This document shows, piece after piece, positions 44,806-56,505 of a stretch of DNA of 64,000 nt; positions within the stretch are counted from its first letter, which is position 1; each line of letters begins with the position of its first letter. A program made the translations under genes and the position numbers. Source of the stretch: Siphonodentalium dalli (lineage: Eukaryota; Mollusca; Scaphopoda; Gadilida; Siphonodentaliidae); the NCBI GenBank assembly GCA_032622095.1, contig CP136061.1, positions 115,764,754 to 115,828,753 of the forward strand, written 5' to 3'. The notes beneath the pieces are model-generated. The model searched no databases. It was not told where the DNA came from and was given only the letters and a program-made list of their open reading frames with translations.

Positions 44806-45147
44806 CGCTATCCCGCATACCGGGCTAGCATCACCAAATTCACCCTCTGGGGACCTCATTCTGCATGGCCTCATCTGCTATGGGATACAAACCGTAGACT
44901 CAGTTTAAAGTTCCCAAATGGTGAATATTGTGATGTACACGCACCCATTTGGGAACCTCGATTATGCAATTTGTCGTTCAATTTGGGAATATAGTGAAAG
45001 TAAACTAAAAAAGAAATAGAATCTATGTGAAGAAGTTTCTATTTTGTTAATAAAGAAACTGTCCAGAAAAGATCAAGGCCTATGCAGAATGAGGTCCTCA
45101 GAGGGCAAATTTTGTGACAAATGACAGGCAAAATAAACTCAGGCTTG
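44806..45147. mobile_element. Family A MITE, left end and second hairpin lost
   Basis: Begins in the first hairpin (CGCTATCCCGCAT), keeps the long spacer and ends ACTCAGGCTTG. Much of the second hairpin is deleted. Confidence 0.75.
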
Positions 45148-45177
45148 TAATCAGGGAAAGATCCAGAGCTGTTTTGA

Positions 45178-45391
45178 TACAGTAATGCCCTAAATAGACT
45201 CCTTAACCACATCAGAATTATGGGTAACTTTTCAGGATTTAGTCTGAATTATGGCTTGTTGACATTCATCGGAAAGCTCTCACTGAGAGCTTTCCGATGA
45301 ATGGCAACAAGCCATATTTCCGACTAAATCCTGAAAAGTTACCCATAATTCTGCTGTGGTCAAGGAGTTGATTATTTAGGGCATTACTGTA
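45178..45391. mobile_element. Family B foldback, full
   Basis: TACAGTAATGCCC to GGGCATTACTGTA with both arms. Confidence 0.88.
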
Positions 45392-45759
45392 CGGTAGCTG
45401 TTACAGGTTTGAGTGCCCAAATTCTGGAAGCCAAATACAATTTCCATACAGCCATCTATGTTTTGATTGTAAAAGTAAAACATCTTAGTTGATGGCCATC
45501 AAATTTTCAAAACATGACATGTTAAAATGTTCATGACCTTTTATATGTCCAATATCTGATCAACAATACATCAATAACTGACAATGTTGATGTTCAAATT
45601 AAGGTTGTCAAATTAGCTACATGTACATGTACAGGTAGTGTGCTATGGTAAATCTGAAGAGTGCATGCAGAAAAGGGTGATGTAAAAATATCAGTGTAAA
45701 GAAATAACTTGCTGATACTAGTAGTTACTTACTAGGTACTAGTAATAAAACTTGATTGA

Positions 45760-46145
45760 AGTAATGAAACACTCTGGTTGGGTGATCAAATATAAGTGGA
45801 GAATAATCTTGCTCAAGTACATGTAGTTATTTTTAGAAATATTAATCCAAATTTACAACACAGTGTCATTCTTATATAAATTAAATGCAATGACTCTCGA
45901 TGGTGAAATAATTTCTTTAGTTTATTGATGATAGTTGCATTCCGAATCAAGATGTAAATATTTACAATCGAGGGTAGTTAACATGATGTTTTCTATGGAG
46001 TGGCGGGATCCATTTCTTTGAGATTTTCGACGATATTACTAGTAGTAGAATGCTACATGTACATTCTACCCATTGGCAAATCGCCTTCAGGAGTACTAAT
46101 TAATCAGTTTCACAAACCCGAACAAGTCAATAATATGTCTAACTA
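45760..46145 (+). repeat. Dispersed repeat K
   Basis: Shares TGATCAAATA..GTGGAGAATAATCTTG and TCTATGGAGTGGCGGGATCC, to CACAAACCCGAACAAGT, with the 63.1-kb copy. Confidence 0.72.
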
Positions 46146-46329
46146 CTTACAACCTAAATTTTACAATGGACAGTAGCACCACTAAGAAGAACATGTAGAA
46201 ATATATATGGTAAATATTGTTCTTATATTCATTATTGATAGATATCTAATTACACAATTTTTTGTGTTAAAACCATTGTTGTGTAAACAAAACTGTTACA
46301 GTTATTCAACAAACATCGCTATAATCATA

Positions 46330-46532
46330 TACTCTCATGTGCCTAATAATTGTGATGGCCTAATAGTGATGGGTGGCCATGTAGGCTGAAATTAATAATG
46401 TTAAAATGTATGTATGAAATTAATAATAGTGATGCCAATTTCACTCTACAAAATGCCAAATAATAGCGATTGTTGGGAATTTTCTCCAAAATTAATAATC
46501 ATGCGGACACTATTATTAGGCACCTGCGAGTA
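46330..46532. mobile_element. Family G foldback, shorter copy
   Basis: TACTCTCATGTGCCTAATAA to TATTAGGCACCTGCGAGTA. Confidence 0.82.
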
Positions 46533-46890
46533 GTTAAGTTCAAATGTTTTATTCTGAATCCTGATTTTCAGAATATTTTTCAATGTTTTGACATTTTCCA
46601 ATGTTTACCGTCAAGATTTTATTAAACTGTGGTATCTTTATATTGAACTAATTGGACTTTTATTGGTAATTCCACTGAAATAGTAATGTTTACATAAACA
46701 ATGGTTTCATTATGCGAATCTTATCAGGGCCTAAAATCTGATGAGAATCATAATAATGATTCTTAGTTTGATTCTCCTAAAAGCAGCTGACTCTCTGTAG
46801 AAATTCTATCTTTTGATTCTCGTAAAATGTTATGGATTTTAAGGCCTGCTCATTATCTATTATTTTATGTACTTGTTGATTTTACACACT

Positions 46891-46955
46891 AGAATTATGT
46901 GAAATTTTCAGGATTTAGTCGGAAATATGGCTTGATTATTTAGGACATTACTGTA
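46891..46955. mobile_element. Family B foldback, large internal deletion
   Basis: The TTTCAGGATTTAGTCGGAAA part of the left arm joins directly to ATTATTTAGGACATTACTGT. Confidence 0.75.
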
Positions 46956-47649
46956 CCGGTATATGTAGAATACAGTTCTTTATTCTTGCAAGTGTTTTTT
47001 TTTCAAAATGCCCACATAAGTACAGCAAATACCAAGTACCATACATGTACAGGTATATCACCCAATATTAATCCTTGATACCCACATCTCAAAAAATATA
47101 TTTGATAGATAAATCAAGGCATTTTGCCAACACTATACTGTACATGTGCCTTTAATATAAAGTTAATACAGTTAGAACAGCTGCTGGCAATGAGTGTGTT
47201 TGACAATTCTAATTAAATGTAATGAGGCAATCTGATTTAAACTGTACACAGCCTAGTGCAATTGTCATTTCCTCTGGGCCTGTATGGGGAAATTAAAACA
47301 CCTATTGATAAACAGCACAATGGGACTAGTGACCCATATTTTACGCCTCAATGTCCCTTGCCAGCTTTTACTGACACACTCCACTACCTATACTTAAATG
47401 AAGTTGTATGTGCTACTTACCATCTAAGAATACAGGTACTTCACAATTTCAACTTAAGTACTACTAAGTATACCACAACACCCACTACACAGTTTAATTC
47501 ATAATCCAAACAATCACCACTCAAAAATATGGTACTGAATAGAGTTTTGAAATAGTTTTTATATCTCGCAAAATTAAAATTCATTTAGTGAATTTCAATG
47601 AAGAATTATTCTAAAGTATTGGATTGGCTTGGGTTAAATGGATGGAACA
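46956..47649. other. No feature recognised
   Basis: One 82-codon frame (47256-47504) without a recognisable domain; probably chance. Confidence 0.5.
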
Positions 47650-47757
47650 TACAGTAATGCCCTAACTAATCGACTCCTTAACCACAGCAAAATTATGGGT
47701 AACTTTTCAGAATTTAGTCGGAAATATGACTTGTTGCCATTCATCGGAAAGCTCTCA
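47650..47757. mobile_element. Family B foldback, left arm only
   Basis: TACAGTAATGCCC to GGAAAGCTCTC, cut at the centre. Confidence 0.82.
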
Positions 47758-48104
47758 GTATCTGACTGACTGGCGAAAGAATTTCAGCAGGAGTTCAGGT
47801 GTGAAAAGCATTAAAAGCTACGGTGTTGAATAGATTCAGCACGGGTTTCTTGATTGTTCTAAAGAGAGCATGAAAGGGGATAAAGATTTTAATCGCTCAT
47901 TCTTCATTCAATTTCTAAGGTTCACAAACAACCTCCCACCCACAATAACAAAGTAGTCATTTGATTCTATTAGCTATTGAAAATGTTGAACACCAATATA
48001 AAGAATATGTATTGCGAAAGCATTTTTATTTTACCGTCTAAGAATACGGTCTAATATTTTATAAACAAATTTATATTTTCTTGCAACATTAATGCCCAAA
48101 CTAT

Positions 48105-48336
48105 TTAACCCTTTCACGATGGGAGCTGCACTGGTGCGGCATTAAAAGATCCTGTGCCAATGTATTATATATGTGAGTTTCCCATTGGGAGCCCCACATA
48201 CATGTGTGTATATAAGAGAATGCACTGGCTAACAAGGTCAATGTAAATATTGTTTGGCCAATTTATTCTCTTATAGCATATATGCGAAGCCCCCTATGGG
48301 AGAAAATTCAGGAAGCTCCTGTCATGGAAGGGTAAA
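48105..48336. mobile_element. Family C MITE, eroded
   Basis: TTAACCCTTTCACGATGGG to TCATGGAAGGGTAAA; parts of both hairpins are lost. Confidence 0.78.
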
Positions 48337-48621
48337 TTACCCCTCCAAAGAATTGAAGGTCCGTAGGTAATGGCAATAACGTCAACAGCCCAGCACACGA
48401 CGTTATATTTAGCAGTGAAGAGGTTAAGGTTTAACATAAGATTAAAATATTATCTTCCCTGGTACCACAATGTACATGTACCATACTAGTCTATGTCTTT
48501 GAGTACAGCTACAGGTATAACAAGATAAAGACAATAATGGTATAAATTATATATGTATATGTAAATGTACATGTACACAGCTATTAAATTGCCAGAGGCA
48601 CAAGAAAGTCACTAGTACTAG

Positions 48622-48758
48622 TACAGTAATGCTCTAATTAATCAACCTCTTAACCACAGCAGAATTATGGGTAACTTTTCAGGATTTAGTCGGAAATATG
48701 GCTTGTTCCCATTCATCGGAAAGCTCTCGGCTAATTGATTAATTAGAGCATTGCTGTA
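48622..48758. mobile_element. Family B foldback, left arm plus right tip
   Basis: A complete left arm to AAGCTCTC, then only AATTAGAGCATTGCTGTA of the right arm. Confidence 0.82.
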
Positions 48759-48931
48759 CCCAAATGATCTAACATCAATCAAAGTTACTAGTACTATTAG
48801 ATAGTAGATATGCTAATATATTTAATGACTAAATGAGGAAGGACAAAATGGGAACAATAACTTTTTGAAGTAAGCTGTTACTCCTGTGAACCAGTTATTC
48901 ACTCGCAATCTTCATCAACATTAATAAGTAT

Positions 48932-49172
48932 TTAAACCTTTCATGACGGGAGCTGCGCTGGTGCATCATTAAAGATCATGTGCAAATGCAATCTCTTATA
49001 AATGCGAGTCTCCTAATAAGACTCCCATAGGGAGCCTTAGCTGCCTTAAGTACATATATAAGTGAATGCATTGGCCTAACAATATTTACCTTGATCTTGT
49101 AAGCCAGTGCATTCTCTTATATATGCATGTTTTACACCAAATTTCAGAAAGCTCCAGTCATGGAAGGATTAA
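48932..49172. mobile_element. Family C MITE, eroded
   Basis: TTAAACCTTTCATGACGGG to TCATGGAAGGATTAA. Confidence 0.8.
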
Positions 49173-49257
49173 ACATTGTCGCTTTCAAAGAGTTCTAACA
49201 AATTCAGCAAATTTAAAAGACCAGTGATGTTCCTTAGTAATTTTCATCATGTGATAA

Positions 49258-49664
49258 GGCCAAAACAAAAAACTTCTCTGTTTCCGATAACATTGGGATT
49301 ATTTTCCAGACAGGCATGCAGGGATTTAAAAAAAAAAAAATTCAAAACCTTTCAGCTGTGAGCGATATAATAGTGTAGTCATGGTCCCATGGAATATGGT
49401 AGATCAATGTGTATTGAATATGAGCCAAGCATTTGATAAAAACATCCTGTCCCTTCAATTCATTCAGTAAGATCTCTACCAACTTTGAGCTTAATAACCA
49501 ACTTTTTTTTTTTTTTTGGGATTGAGAAAAAAACGATAAATATTCACATTGACACCCTAACAGGTAACTTGTAGACTAGCCATCTGGAGAAAAAAAAAAA
49601 ATTGAGGCAGGCAAGAAAATCAGCCAGGCAAGGTATCGGAAACAAAGAGGTTTTTGTTTTGGCC
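49258..49664. mobile_element. Family J inverted-repeat element
   Basis: GGCCAAAACAAAAAACTTCT and AGGTTTTTGTTTTGGCC are inverted ends, both with CTGTTTCCGATA or a variant inside. Confidence 0.7.
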
Positions 49665-49731
49665 AAACTAATGTCAGTCTTTAAAATCCATAGCATTTCT
49701 ACATCGAATCAGCTGCTGTTTTTATGAGAAT

Positions 49732-49980
49732 CAAGCCTTGAAATAGGGTGCCTGTCATTTGCAGAATGAGGTCCCCAGAGGGTGAATTTAGTGATGCTAC
49801 CCCGCAGAGGGCTAGCATCACCAAATTCACCCTCTGGGGACCTCATTCTGCTTACACCTCAGCAGAATGAGGTCCAGAGGGTGAATTTGGTGATGCTAGC
49901 CAACTGTGCGGGGTAGCATCACTAAATTCACCCTCTGGGGACCTCATTCTGCATATGACAGACACCCTATTTAAAGGCTT
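49732..49980. mobile_element. Family A MITE with inverted 8-bp flanks
   Basis: A complete two-hairpin element. The left flank is ATGAGAAT and the right flank is ATTCTCAT, which are reverse complements rather than direct repeats. Confidence 0.85.
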
Positions 49981-50150
49981 ATTCTCATCAGATTTTAAGC
50001 CCTGCATATTTTTAGTGCAAATGAACTGGTTGACTGACCGAGTGGCAGATTTGTCAGTTCATTCACAGTTAGAACAATTAGGCAAAGTTATGAGGTTAGA
50101 CTATTGCATAACATGCCACAAACACCACAAACATTCAATGGCATGTTTTT

Positions 50151-50548
50151 TTAACCCTTTACCCAACAGAGGGCCCTGTGCCAATGCATTCTCTTATATA
50201 TGCGAGTCGACCATAGGTCGCCTCGCATATATAAGAGAATGCATTGGCTTAACTCATTAAAAATTATAAAATTGTTAAAGAATGTAAGAGAAAATAGTAA
50301 AAAGTGTTAAAAAAATATTTCTTTAGGCCAATGCATTCTCTTATATATGCGAGGCGACCTATGGTCGACTCGCATATATAAGAGAATGCATTGGCACAGG
50401 GCATAACTGTAACTATCACAATGTGGTCAAGGAGCCGGTTCCAATGATATCCATATTTGTATGGTTCTATTGAGACAGACCGAAGATATTTTAGGCTGTT
50501 GAAGCTTTATTTGGCCGGTTTTGGCCGGTTTGTTGGGTAAAGGGTTAA
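50151..50548. mobile_element. Family D TTAA MITE, reverse orientation
   Basis: As the 44.4-kb copy, with both hairpins perfect or nearly so. Confidence 0.9.
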
Positions 50549-51145
50549 CCAAATATACTTGGGTCAGGAAATTACTGTACTGGCTGGTCGCCGCAGGATA
50601 ATTTAATCCTTTTGTTACTAAATTTAAAACTCATTGACAAGTAGTTTCCTCAGGATATTAAGGTATCTTAATATTTCCCGCCAAGTACATGTACATGTTA
50701 TAGGAAATCTTGAATCCTTCTGCACTCGTAATATCTGTTTTTATTACATGATCCTACCCTTATTCCATTCAATAAACCCATTCTATAAATTGTGAAATTA
50801 AACGTTCGTTTAATAACAGGAAATAGTGCCCCAGGTGACCTTTGACTTCCAGTTTGTTGTCTTTTTACATTCCGTATGCTACATTTGTATATCTCAAAAT
50901 CTATGTCTTCCAATATTTTTTCCAACAAACTATAAGGAATGAAGAGTATGAAAAGTTGTGTCATTAAATATACGCTATTAAAGAGTCTTTATTTATCTGG
51001 GACTATTTCTTTATGCGGACAAACAAAGTGAAACGTCATCCATGCCTTACATGTATATAAGCCGATGTTAGTTTCGTGTCCTACTAGTATTTGTTGATTT
51101 AAGTATGTTTTGTCGAGGTTTTGGATCATGTAATAAATAGAATCT

Positions 51146-51271
51146 ACAACTCGTCCCCAGTTTTAGCGGAATTAACAAAACTCGTCCAGTAAATTAGGTC
51201 TGGACCTCGCCTTCATACTTAATTTACTGGACTTGTTTTGTAAATTCCGCTATAAACTGGGGACTCGTTGT
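51146..51271. mobile_element. Foldback L
   Basis: ACAACTCGTCCCCAGTTTTA to AACTGGGGACTCGTTGT with AAGTCCAGTAAATTA arms. A single-arm relative lies at 29004-29067 near TEAD exon 3. Confidence 0.78.
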
Positions 51272-51279
51272 CTATTGGC

Positions 51280-51379
51280 TGCTTTATATTTCTGGAACAT
51301 CCCTCCAGATGAATAAAAAGACCATTCTAGTTTGTGCTCTTATAAACTGACTGGGAGAATCCATTCAGTAGAGAAAATG
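51280..51379. mobile_element. Family F MITE, right part
   Basis: ACATCCCTCCAGATGAATAA to AGAATCCATTCAGTAGAGAA, directly followed by the TTAA of family Q. Confidence 0.7.
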
Positions 51380-51735
51380 TTAACCACTTCGCTGCTAAGA
51401 CGTTATGACATCGTGTGCTGGAAAGTTGATCTTATTGCCATTTTCCAGTGGGAAAATTAACCGGAATATCACAAGAACCATAAAACTGACTCAGTTAAAA
51501 GGCTAATATTGTTCACAATCGTGGAACATTATACACTGTTTGAAACTTTGAGATACCATAGTTATTCTGACGCACAAATCTCTGAGTTCCAGTTACATGT
51601 ACACTGTATGTATAATAGCCTACTGCTAGTGTGCTGACGTAGGTCCATAGCTACTACGGACCATGTAGCACACTGCGTGCACTTTTATGTCCCTAATAGT
51701 TGCAGACAGCATACAGGTAGCAGCTAAGAGGTTAA
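51380..51735. mobile_element. Family Q TTAA MITE
   Basis: TTAACCACTTCGCTGCTA and TAGCAGCTAAGAGGTTAA form near-matching inverted ends at TTAA. A related right end lies at 48352-48427. Confidence 0.8.
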
Positions 51736-51999
51736 TTGAAAAAGCAGGGAATCTCCAATTGCTGTGAACCAAAAAACTAAACAGTGCTCTGACTTCCAGA
51801 AATGATTTGTTTTATTAGTTCTGATTAAAATGGTCAGGTGCAACAATGTCTAAAGCTCAGTATAATTTGTGCAGCAGTTAGAATTCATTAAGACTCTTGT
51901 TACTTGTTATACACAGTGCACATCCTCCCTGGGGTGGTTGAACCGTGGTTCCAAGATGCCATGAAATCTTTTAACTTGAAAATTTTCCAAGCACAATGA

Positions 52000-52257
52000 A
52001 TTCAGTTGTGCTGGTGCAGCATTATAGATCAGGTGCCAGTGCATTCTCTGCATATACCCGGAACATGTACCTGTATAAGAGAATGCACTGGCTTACAAGG
52101 TCAAGGTAAATTTGTTTAGGCCAATGAATTCTCTTATACATGTATATGCGAGGCTCCCTATGGTTGACTGGCATATACATGTACATGTATAAGAGAACGC
52201 ATTGGCACCAGGTTTTCACAAAAATTTCAGGAAGTTCCCGTCATGGACAGGGTTAAT
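52000..52257. mobile_element. Family C MITE, left end degraded
   Basis: The left end is unclear (GTTGTGCTGGTGCAGCATTA) and the right is GTCATGGACAGGGTTAA. Hairpins carry ACATGTA insertions. Confidence 0.75.
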
Positions 52258-52497
52258 ACTATAATAGGGCAGGCCTAAACAAATATTGTGATATTTCCGG
52301 AAACATAGGGGGGAAAAAAGAGTAACATGAGGGCAATAATCAAATTTTTTTGTTTGTTGAATACTTCCATCAGACCATACATGTATCAGTATATGGAAAA
52401 AAATATTCATTTGGAATACTGGTATAATGTATGCCCCTGAGAATAAAAATGATATAACAGGACACAATGAGCACATTACTGAAGGTTTGGGGAGGTA

Positions 52498-52685
52498 CAT
52501 TATGCCCTAATCGACTCCTTAACCACAGAAGAATAATGGGTAATTTTTCAGGATTTACTTGTAGTCGGAAATATGGCTGAGAGCTTTCCGATGAATGACA
52601 ACAAGCCATATTTCCGACTAAATCCTGAAAAATTACCCATAATTTTGCTGTGTTCAAGGAGTCGATTATTTAGGGCATTACTGTA
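52498..52685. mobile_element. Family B foldback, left terminus lost
   Basis: Both arms with a shortened left; ends GGGCATTACTGTA. Confidence 0.8.
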
Positions 52686-53683
52686 TAATGAAGCTTTGGT
52701 AGTATTTTTAATCAAAAACGATAGAGCCATGATCAACCGCCTGATCGTGGCCCGGTTTTCACAAGGACGTCACTATCTCAAAACACTCACTTTCAGTGTA
52801 AATAAAGTAAATCGGTGACTAATCATCAGGTTTACTACCGTATGATCAGAGATTAAAAAAAAAACACTATTTAGTTTTTGTTTACCTTACATGTAGTTAT
52901 TATCTTGTTTTCACCTTATGGTGAATAATATTAATCTATTAGTTTTACAGGGGGGGGGGGGTCATTATAATTAGTAGGGGCAGAGGTCTGGACTAGGGGA
53001 AGGCCAAATTTTGAACTGGTGATGATACTGGTATCTATGGGCATAGCCAGAGTAGAGGTTCATGGCATGATCTACGTGGTCCCTACAACAGGCCCCTGGG
53101 GAAAATATTAATATTAAAATACCAATATAACAGTTGACTATACTTGTGTCACTGGTATAATCTATATTGATATTTTATTATTTTTCCCCAGGAGCCTGTG
53201 GTCCCCACGGCTGCTCTGGTGTCACTGGTATAATCTACAGACTACAGGTACTGGTACACGTACATTGTATATTGATATTTTTTTTATTTTTCCCCAGGAG
53301 ACTGTAATCACCACTCCTGCTCTGGTGCCACTGATCACGTCAGTCACAACGTAGCAACCATGCATAGATGTTGACCTACAATAACCATGGTGATTACACT
53401 ACTGGGTATTTATACTTTAATAGTAGAGGCAGGAAATTATATATAATTACTCCTAATTTCAGGTTATTACTTCACTTGTGTTTTAATTTCTGTTGAGTTA
53501 TTGTACAAATTATAAATTCTGTGGGATGTTTATAGTCTAACAAAGCAGTGCTATTCCATGGTGCCGGACATAGAGAGTCAGAGAGAAAATTATAACATAT
53601 TGGGCATGTTGAGGCAGTCCTACATGTAGGATTATTTTCAGATTAAAAACTTGCACTAAATATCTTTTTTCTATACCATGTAT
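52686..53683. other. Local duplication, no gene seen
   Basis: Two copies of a segment with ATATTGATATTTT..TTTTTCCCCAGGAG and GTGTCACTGGTATAATCTA at 53145-53235 and 53220-53340. Confidence 0.55.
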
Positions 53684-53771
53684 AGTAATAATGCCCTAAA
53701 TAATCGACTCCTTAACCATTACCCATAATCATGTTGTGGTTAAGGAGTCGATTATTTAGGGCATTATTGTA
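53684..53771. mobile_element. Family B foldback, minimal form
   Basis: An 88-bp remnant keeping about 40 bp of each outer arm, with the centre deleted. Confidence 0.78.
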
Positions 53772-54697
53772 GGTGCATGCAATGAGATGATGCAGTTTTT
53801 TTTTCACCACTTCTGTAAATACATGTAGCAGTGTTTGACATACTCAGAGTAATGGAACAATTGAGTCTTTAGTTGACCCTCGACAGGCCTTCAGTTCACT
53901 TTGAACTGACATATTTCTCTGAATGCTAAGAAGGAGAATTCACCTTTTTTTATAACAGAAAATAGGTAGCAGTAGATTGGTTATGAAAATGAACAATAAC
54001 GGCTTTAATAGGCACCACAAATGCATACAGTAGTAATCAATTAAGTAAATAGCTAATTCATCGTTGCACATGTTGCTGCAGCCTTAATTGTGTCATAATT
54101 TCTGGCTGATATTATTATTTTTTTTTATCCCTGCCATATATTTGAAATATATCACAGTTGAAGGCAAGGCCTAAAAAAATAATAACGATGTTTTCAAGAA
54201 TTTGACTACATGTATCCTTCATACATTGTACGGTATTACTGCCGCTATAAATAGCAATCCCCGCAGTATAATGTCAAAGCGCACAAATAGTTTAAAGATT
54301 GCCATAATGATACCGGTGTTTCCTTTTGGTTTCATTTTGGCGAATTTCATAACAAAACTGGGTGTTAACTGTTCAATTTCTTGGAAATATTCTGGACTCT
54401 TCATAGACACATTCTAGTGTTTAACTATTGATGCCAAACACACATTATTGCGAATTACCCATCACTGCCATATCGTGGCACTGGGACATCCAGTTGTGGC
54501 GGTGGCATCAAAAGAGTTAGTTAGTTGTAGTAATCCAAATTTGTAAACACTGTGAAACTAGGGTAGCAATGTGACAAGGAAATTTATTACGCTATTTTTA
54601 GCTACAGTACATTGTATGTGTGGAGAAACTGGGGAGTCACAGAATTCCAACAACACCTGATTGGCTTCATCTCTTTCCTGTTAAATGTTGTGATGGG

Positions 54698-56062
54698 TAG
54701 GGCTGGACGATATTAACAAAAATAAAAACCGCGATTTTTGGAAATTAAAACCGCGGTTAACGATATACTAGTAAATTACTGTAATCGCGTTTTTTTAAAA
54801 CAGATACTGGAGACTGAAAACATTTGTCACAATTCGATAGAAACACATTATTGGCATTAATTTTAACAAGTTAACGTCGGGAATAACATACACAACCACT
54901 CAACAAGTGACAACCTCATGCTCGATCGATATTCGGAATAAAAAGTAAATTTACTGGTTAAATTACGCTACTAGTATTCAGACAATTTCGGTCCGGTGAC
55001 TTGACAAATTCTGGTTTATACCAGTAATTAGTAAAACCATTATCTCGTCTATGGCAAAACTAAAACCGTTCCATACTATATAGTATCCTTTTCTAACTCG
55101 GGATGTTCTACTATGTTGAGTAAATTTATATGTTATTCCCGATGACACTCGAGTCGCTTGATAAATGGAAATGTGGTTTTAATACTGACAAGACAAATTT
55201 GACAATGAGGGTCAGTCTTTCAGCGAAGTTCAAACATGCGTAGTACATAATCTTTGGAATTCGGTCAAGCAAGGGCACCATGTATTTTTGGGCGGGTTTG
55301 AAGCTCTAATTCAATCAATTGGTTTTAACCAATCGCAGTGAATGATTTCTTCTACATGTAGACGATAAGAGGGTGGTAACTTGGCCCATTTATTATTATG
55401 ATTGACGGTGTATGTGGATCATTGTGCTGAAGGAAGAGGCGTGGCATAACTGACATTCATCGATCTATCACCTGATCAGTCATCGATTCATTTTGGTGAA
55501 TTCTCTTGTAATTAATAATACACCTCGGGAAGTTGGAGGGTTTGTGTAATATTGTGAGCGAAAGGGGGACGTATTATGGGTACCCTTTCCTACATGTAAT
55601 TTCGTCAGTCGTTCTGGACATTGTTTAATATGATATTAAACAACGTACAGAACGACTGACGAAATTACATATTATATTATATGATGATTGAATATTGAAA
55701 AAATCAGGACACAGGAATTAGTATTGAACGATTCTGTACTGAATGAACTGTGTTCTCAATTAACACACAAAATGTGGATCGTACTTGATTCAAGCCCAAT
55801 GCTCCCTGAGCCTCCCTCCCAATTTAACACTGTTTTCTATTCTGTGTGTTTTTATTGCACACGTGGATGTTACGCTGGAATTTTAAAACTTAAATAACTT
55901 GATTTAGGCTTGAGTTAAATTATTTCTTTGTTCACGTTTATGATCGGCTGGCACCCACTGATTGACGACGGTATTACGATTATTTTAGTTTAGACGATAT
56001 TACAGACGATATTGAAATTTTAACCGGGTATTGTCGATTAATCGGGAAACCGCCCAGCACTA
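54698..56062. mobile_element. hAT-like element, 1.37 kb, with internal palindrome
   Basis: Left end TAGGGCTGGACGATATT; right end CCGCCCAGCACTA. Flanking 8-mers GTGATGGG (54690-54697) and GTGATTGG (56063-56070) match at 7 of 8. Sub-terminal stretches repeat AAAACCGCG and GTCGATTAATCG. A palindrome at 55595-55669 is probably an insertion. No transposase motif was recognised. Confidence 0.72.
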
Positions 56063-56287
56063 GTGATTGGGTGACACTGACATAATGGTAATGAAAATCC
56101 CCACTATTTTCTTTAGACTCTGTAACGAGCAGCTATTTCAAGTGACTAATTTTAATTAGAACTGTACATGTATGCACATGTAAGACCATATATGGAATAT
56201 TTTCATTTCTGAATTTCTGGTCAATTCCCTTGGCAGCACAAATGATATACCGTATAACCGGACACAATGAGAGCACATTACTGTAGG

Positions 56288-56505
56288 TACAGTAATGCCC
56301 TAAATAATCGACTCCTTAACCACAGCAGAATTATGGGTAATTTTTCAGGATTTAGTCGAAAATATGGCTTGTTGCCATTCATCGGAAAGCTCTCAATGAG
56401 AGCTTTCCGATTAATGGCAACAAGCCATATTTCCGACTAAATCCTGAAAAATTACCCATAATTTTGCTGTGGTTAAGGAGTCGATTTTTTTAGGACATTG
56501 CTGTA
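56288..56505. mobile_element. Family B foldback, full
   Basis: TACAGTAATGCCC to GGACATTGCTGTA with the centre CTCTCAATGAGAG. Confidence 0.88.

Noticed and set aside
50698-50964. 88-codon minus-strand frame
   Set aside because: No recognisable domain, no splice or codon-use support.
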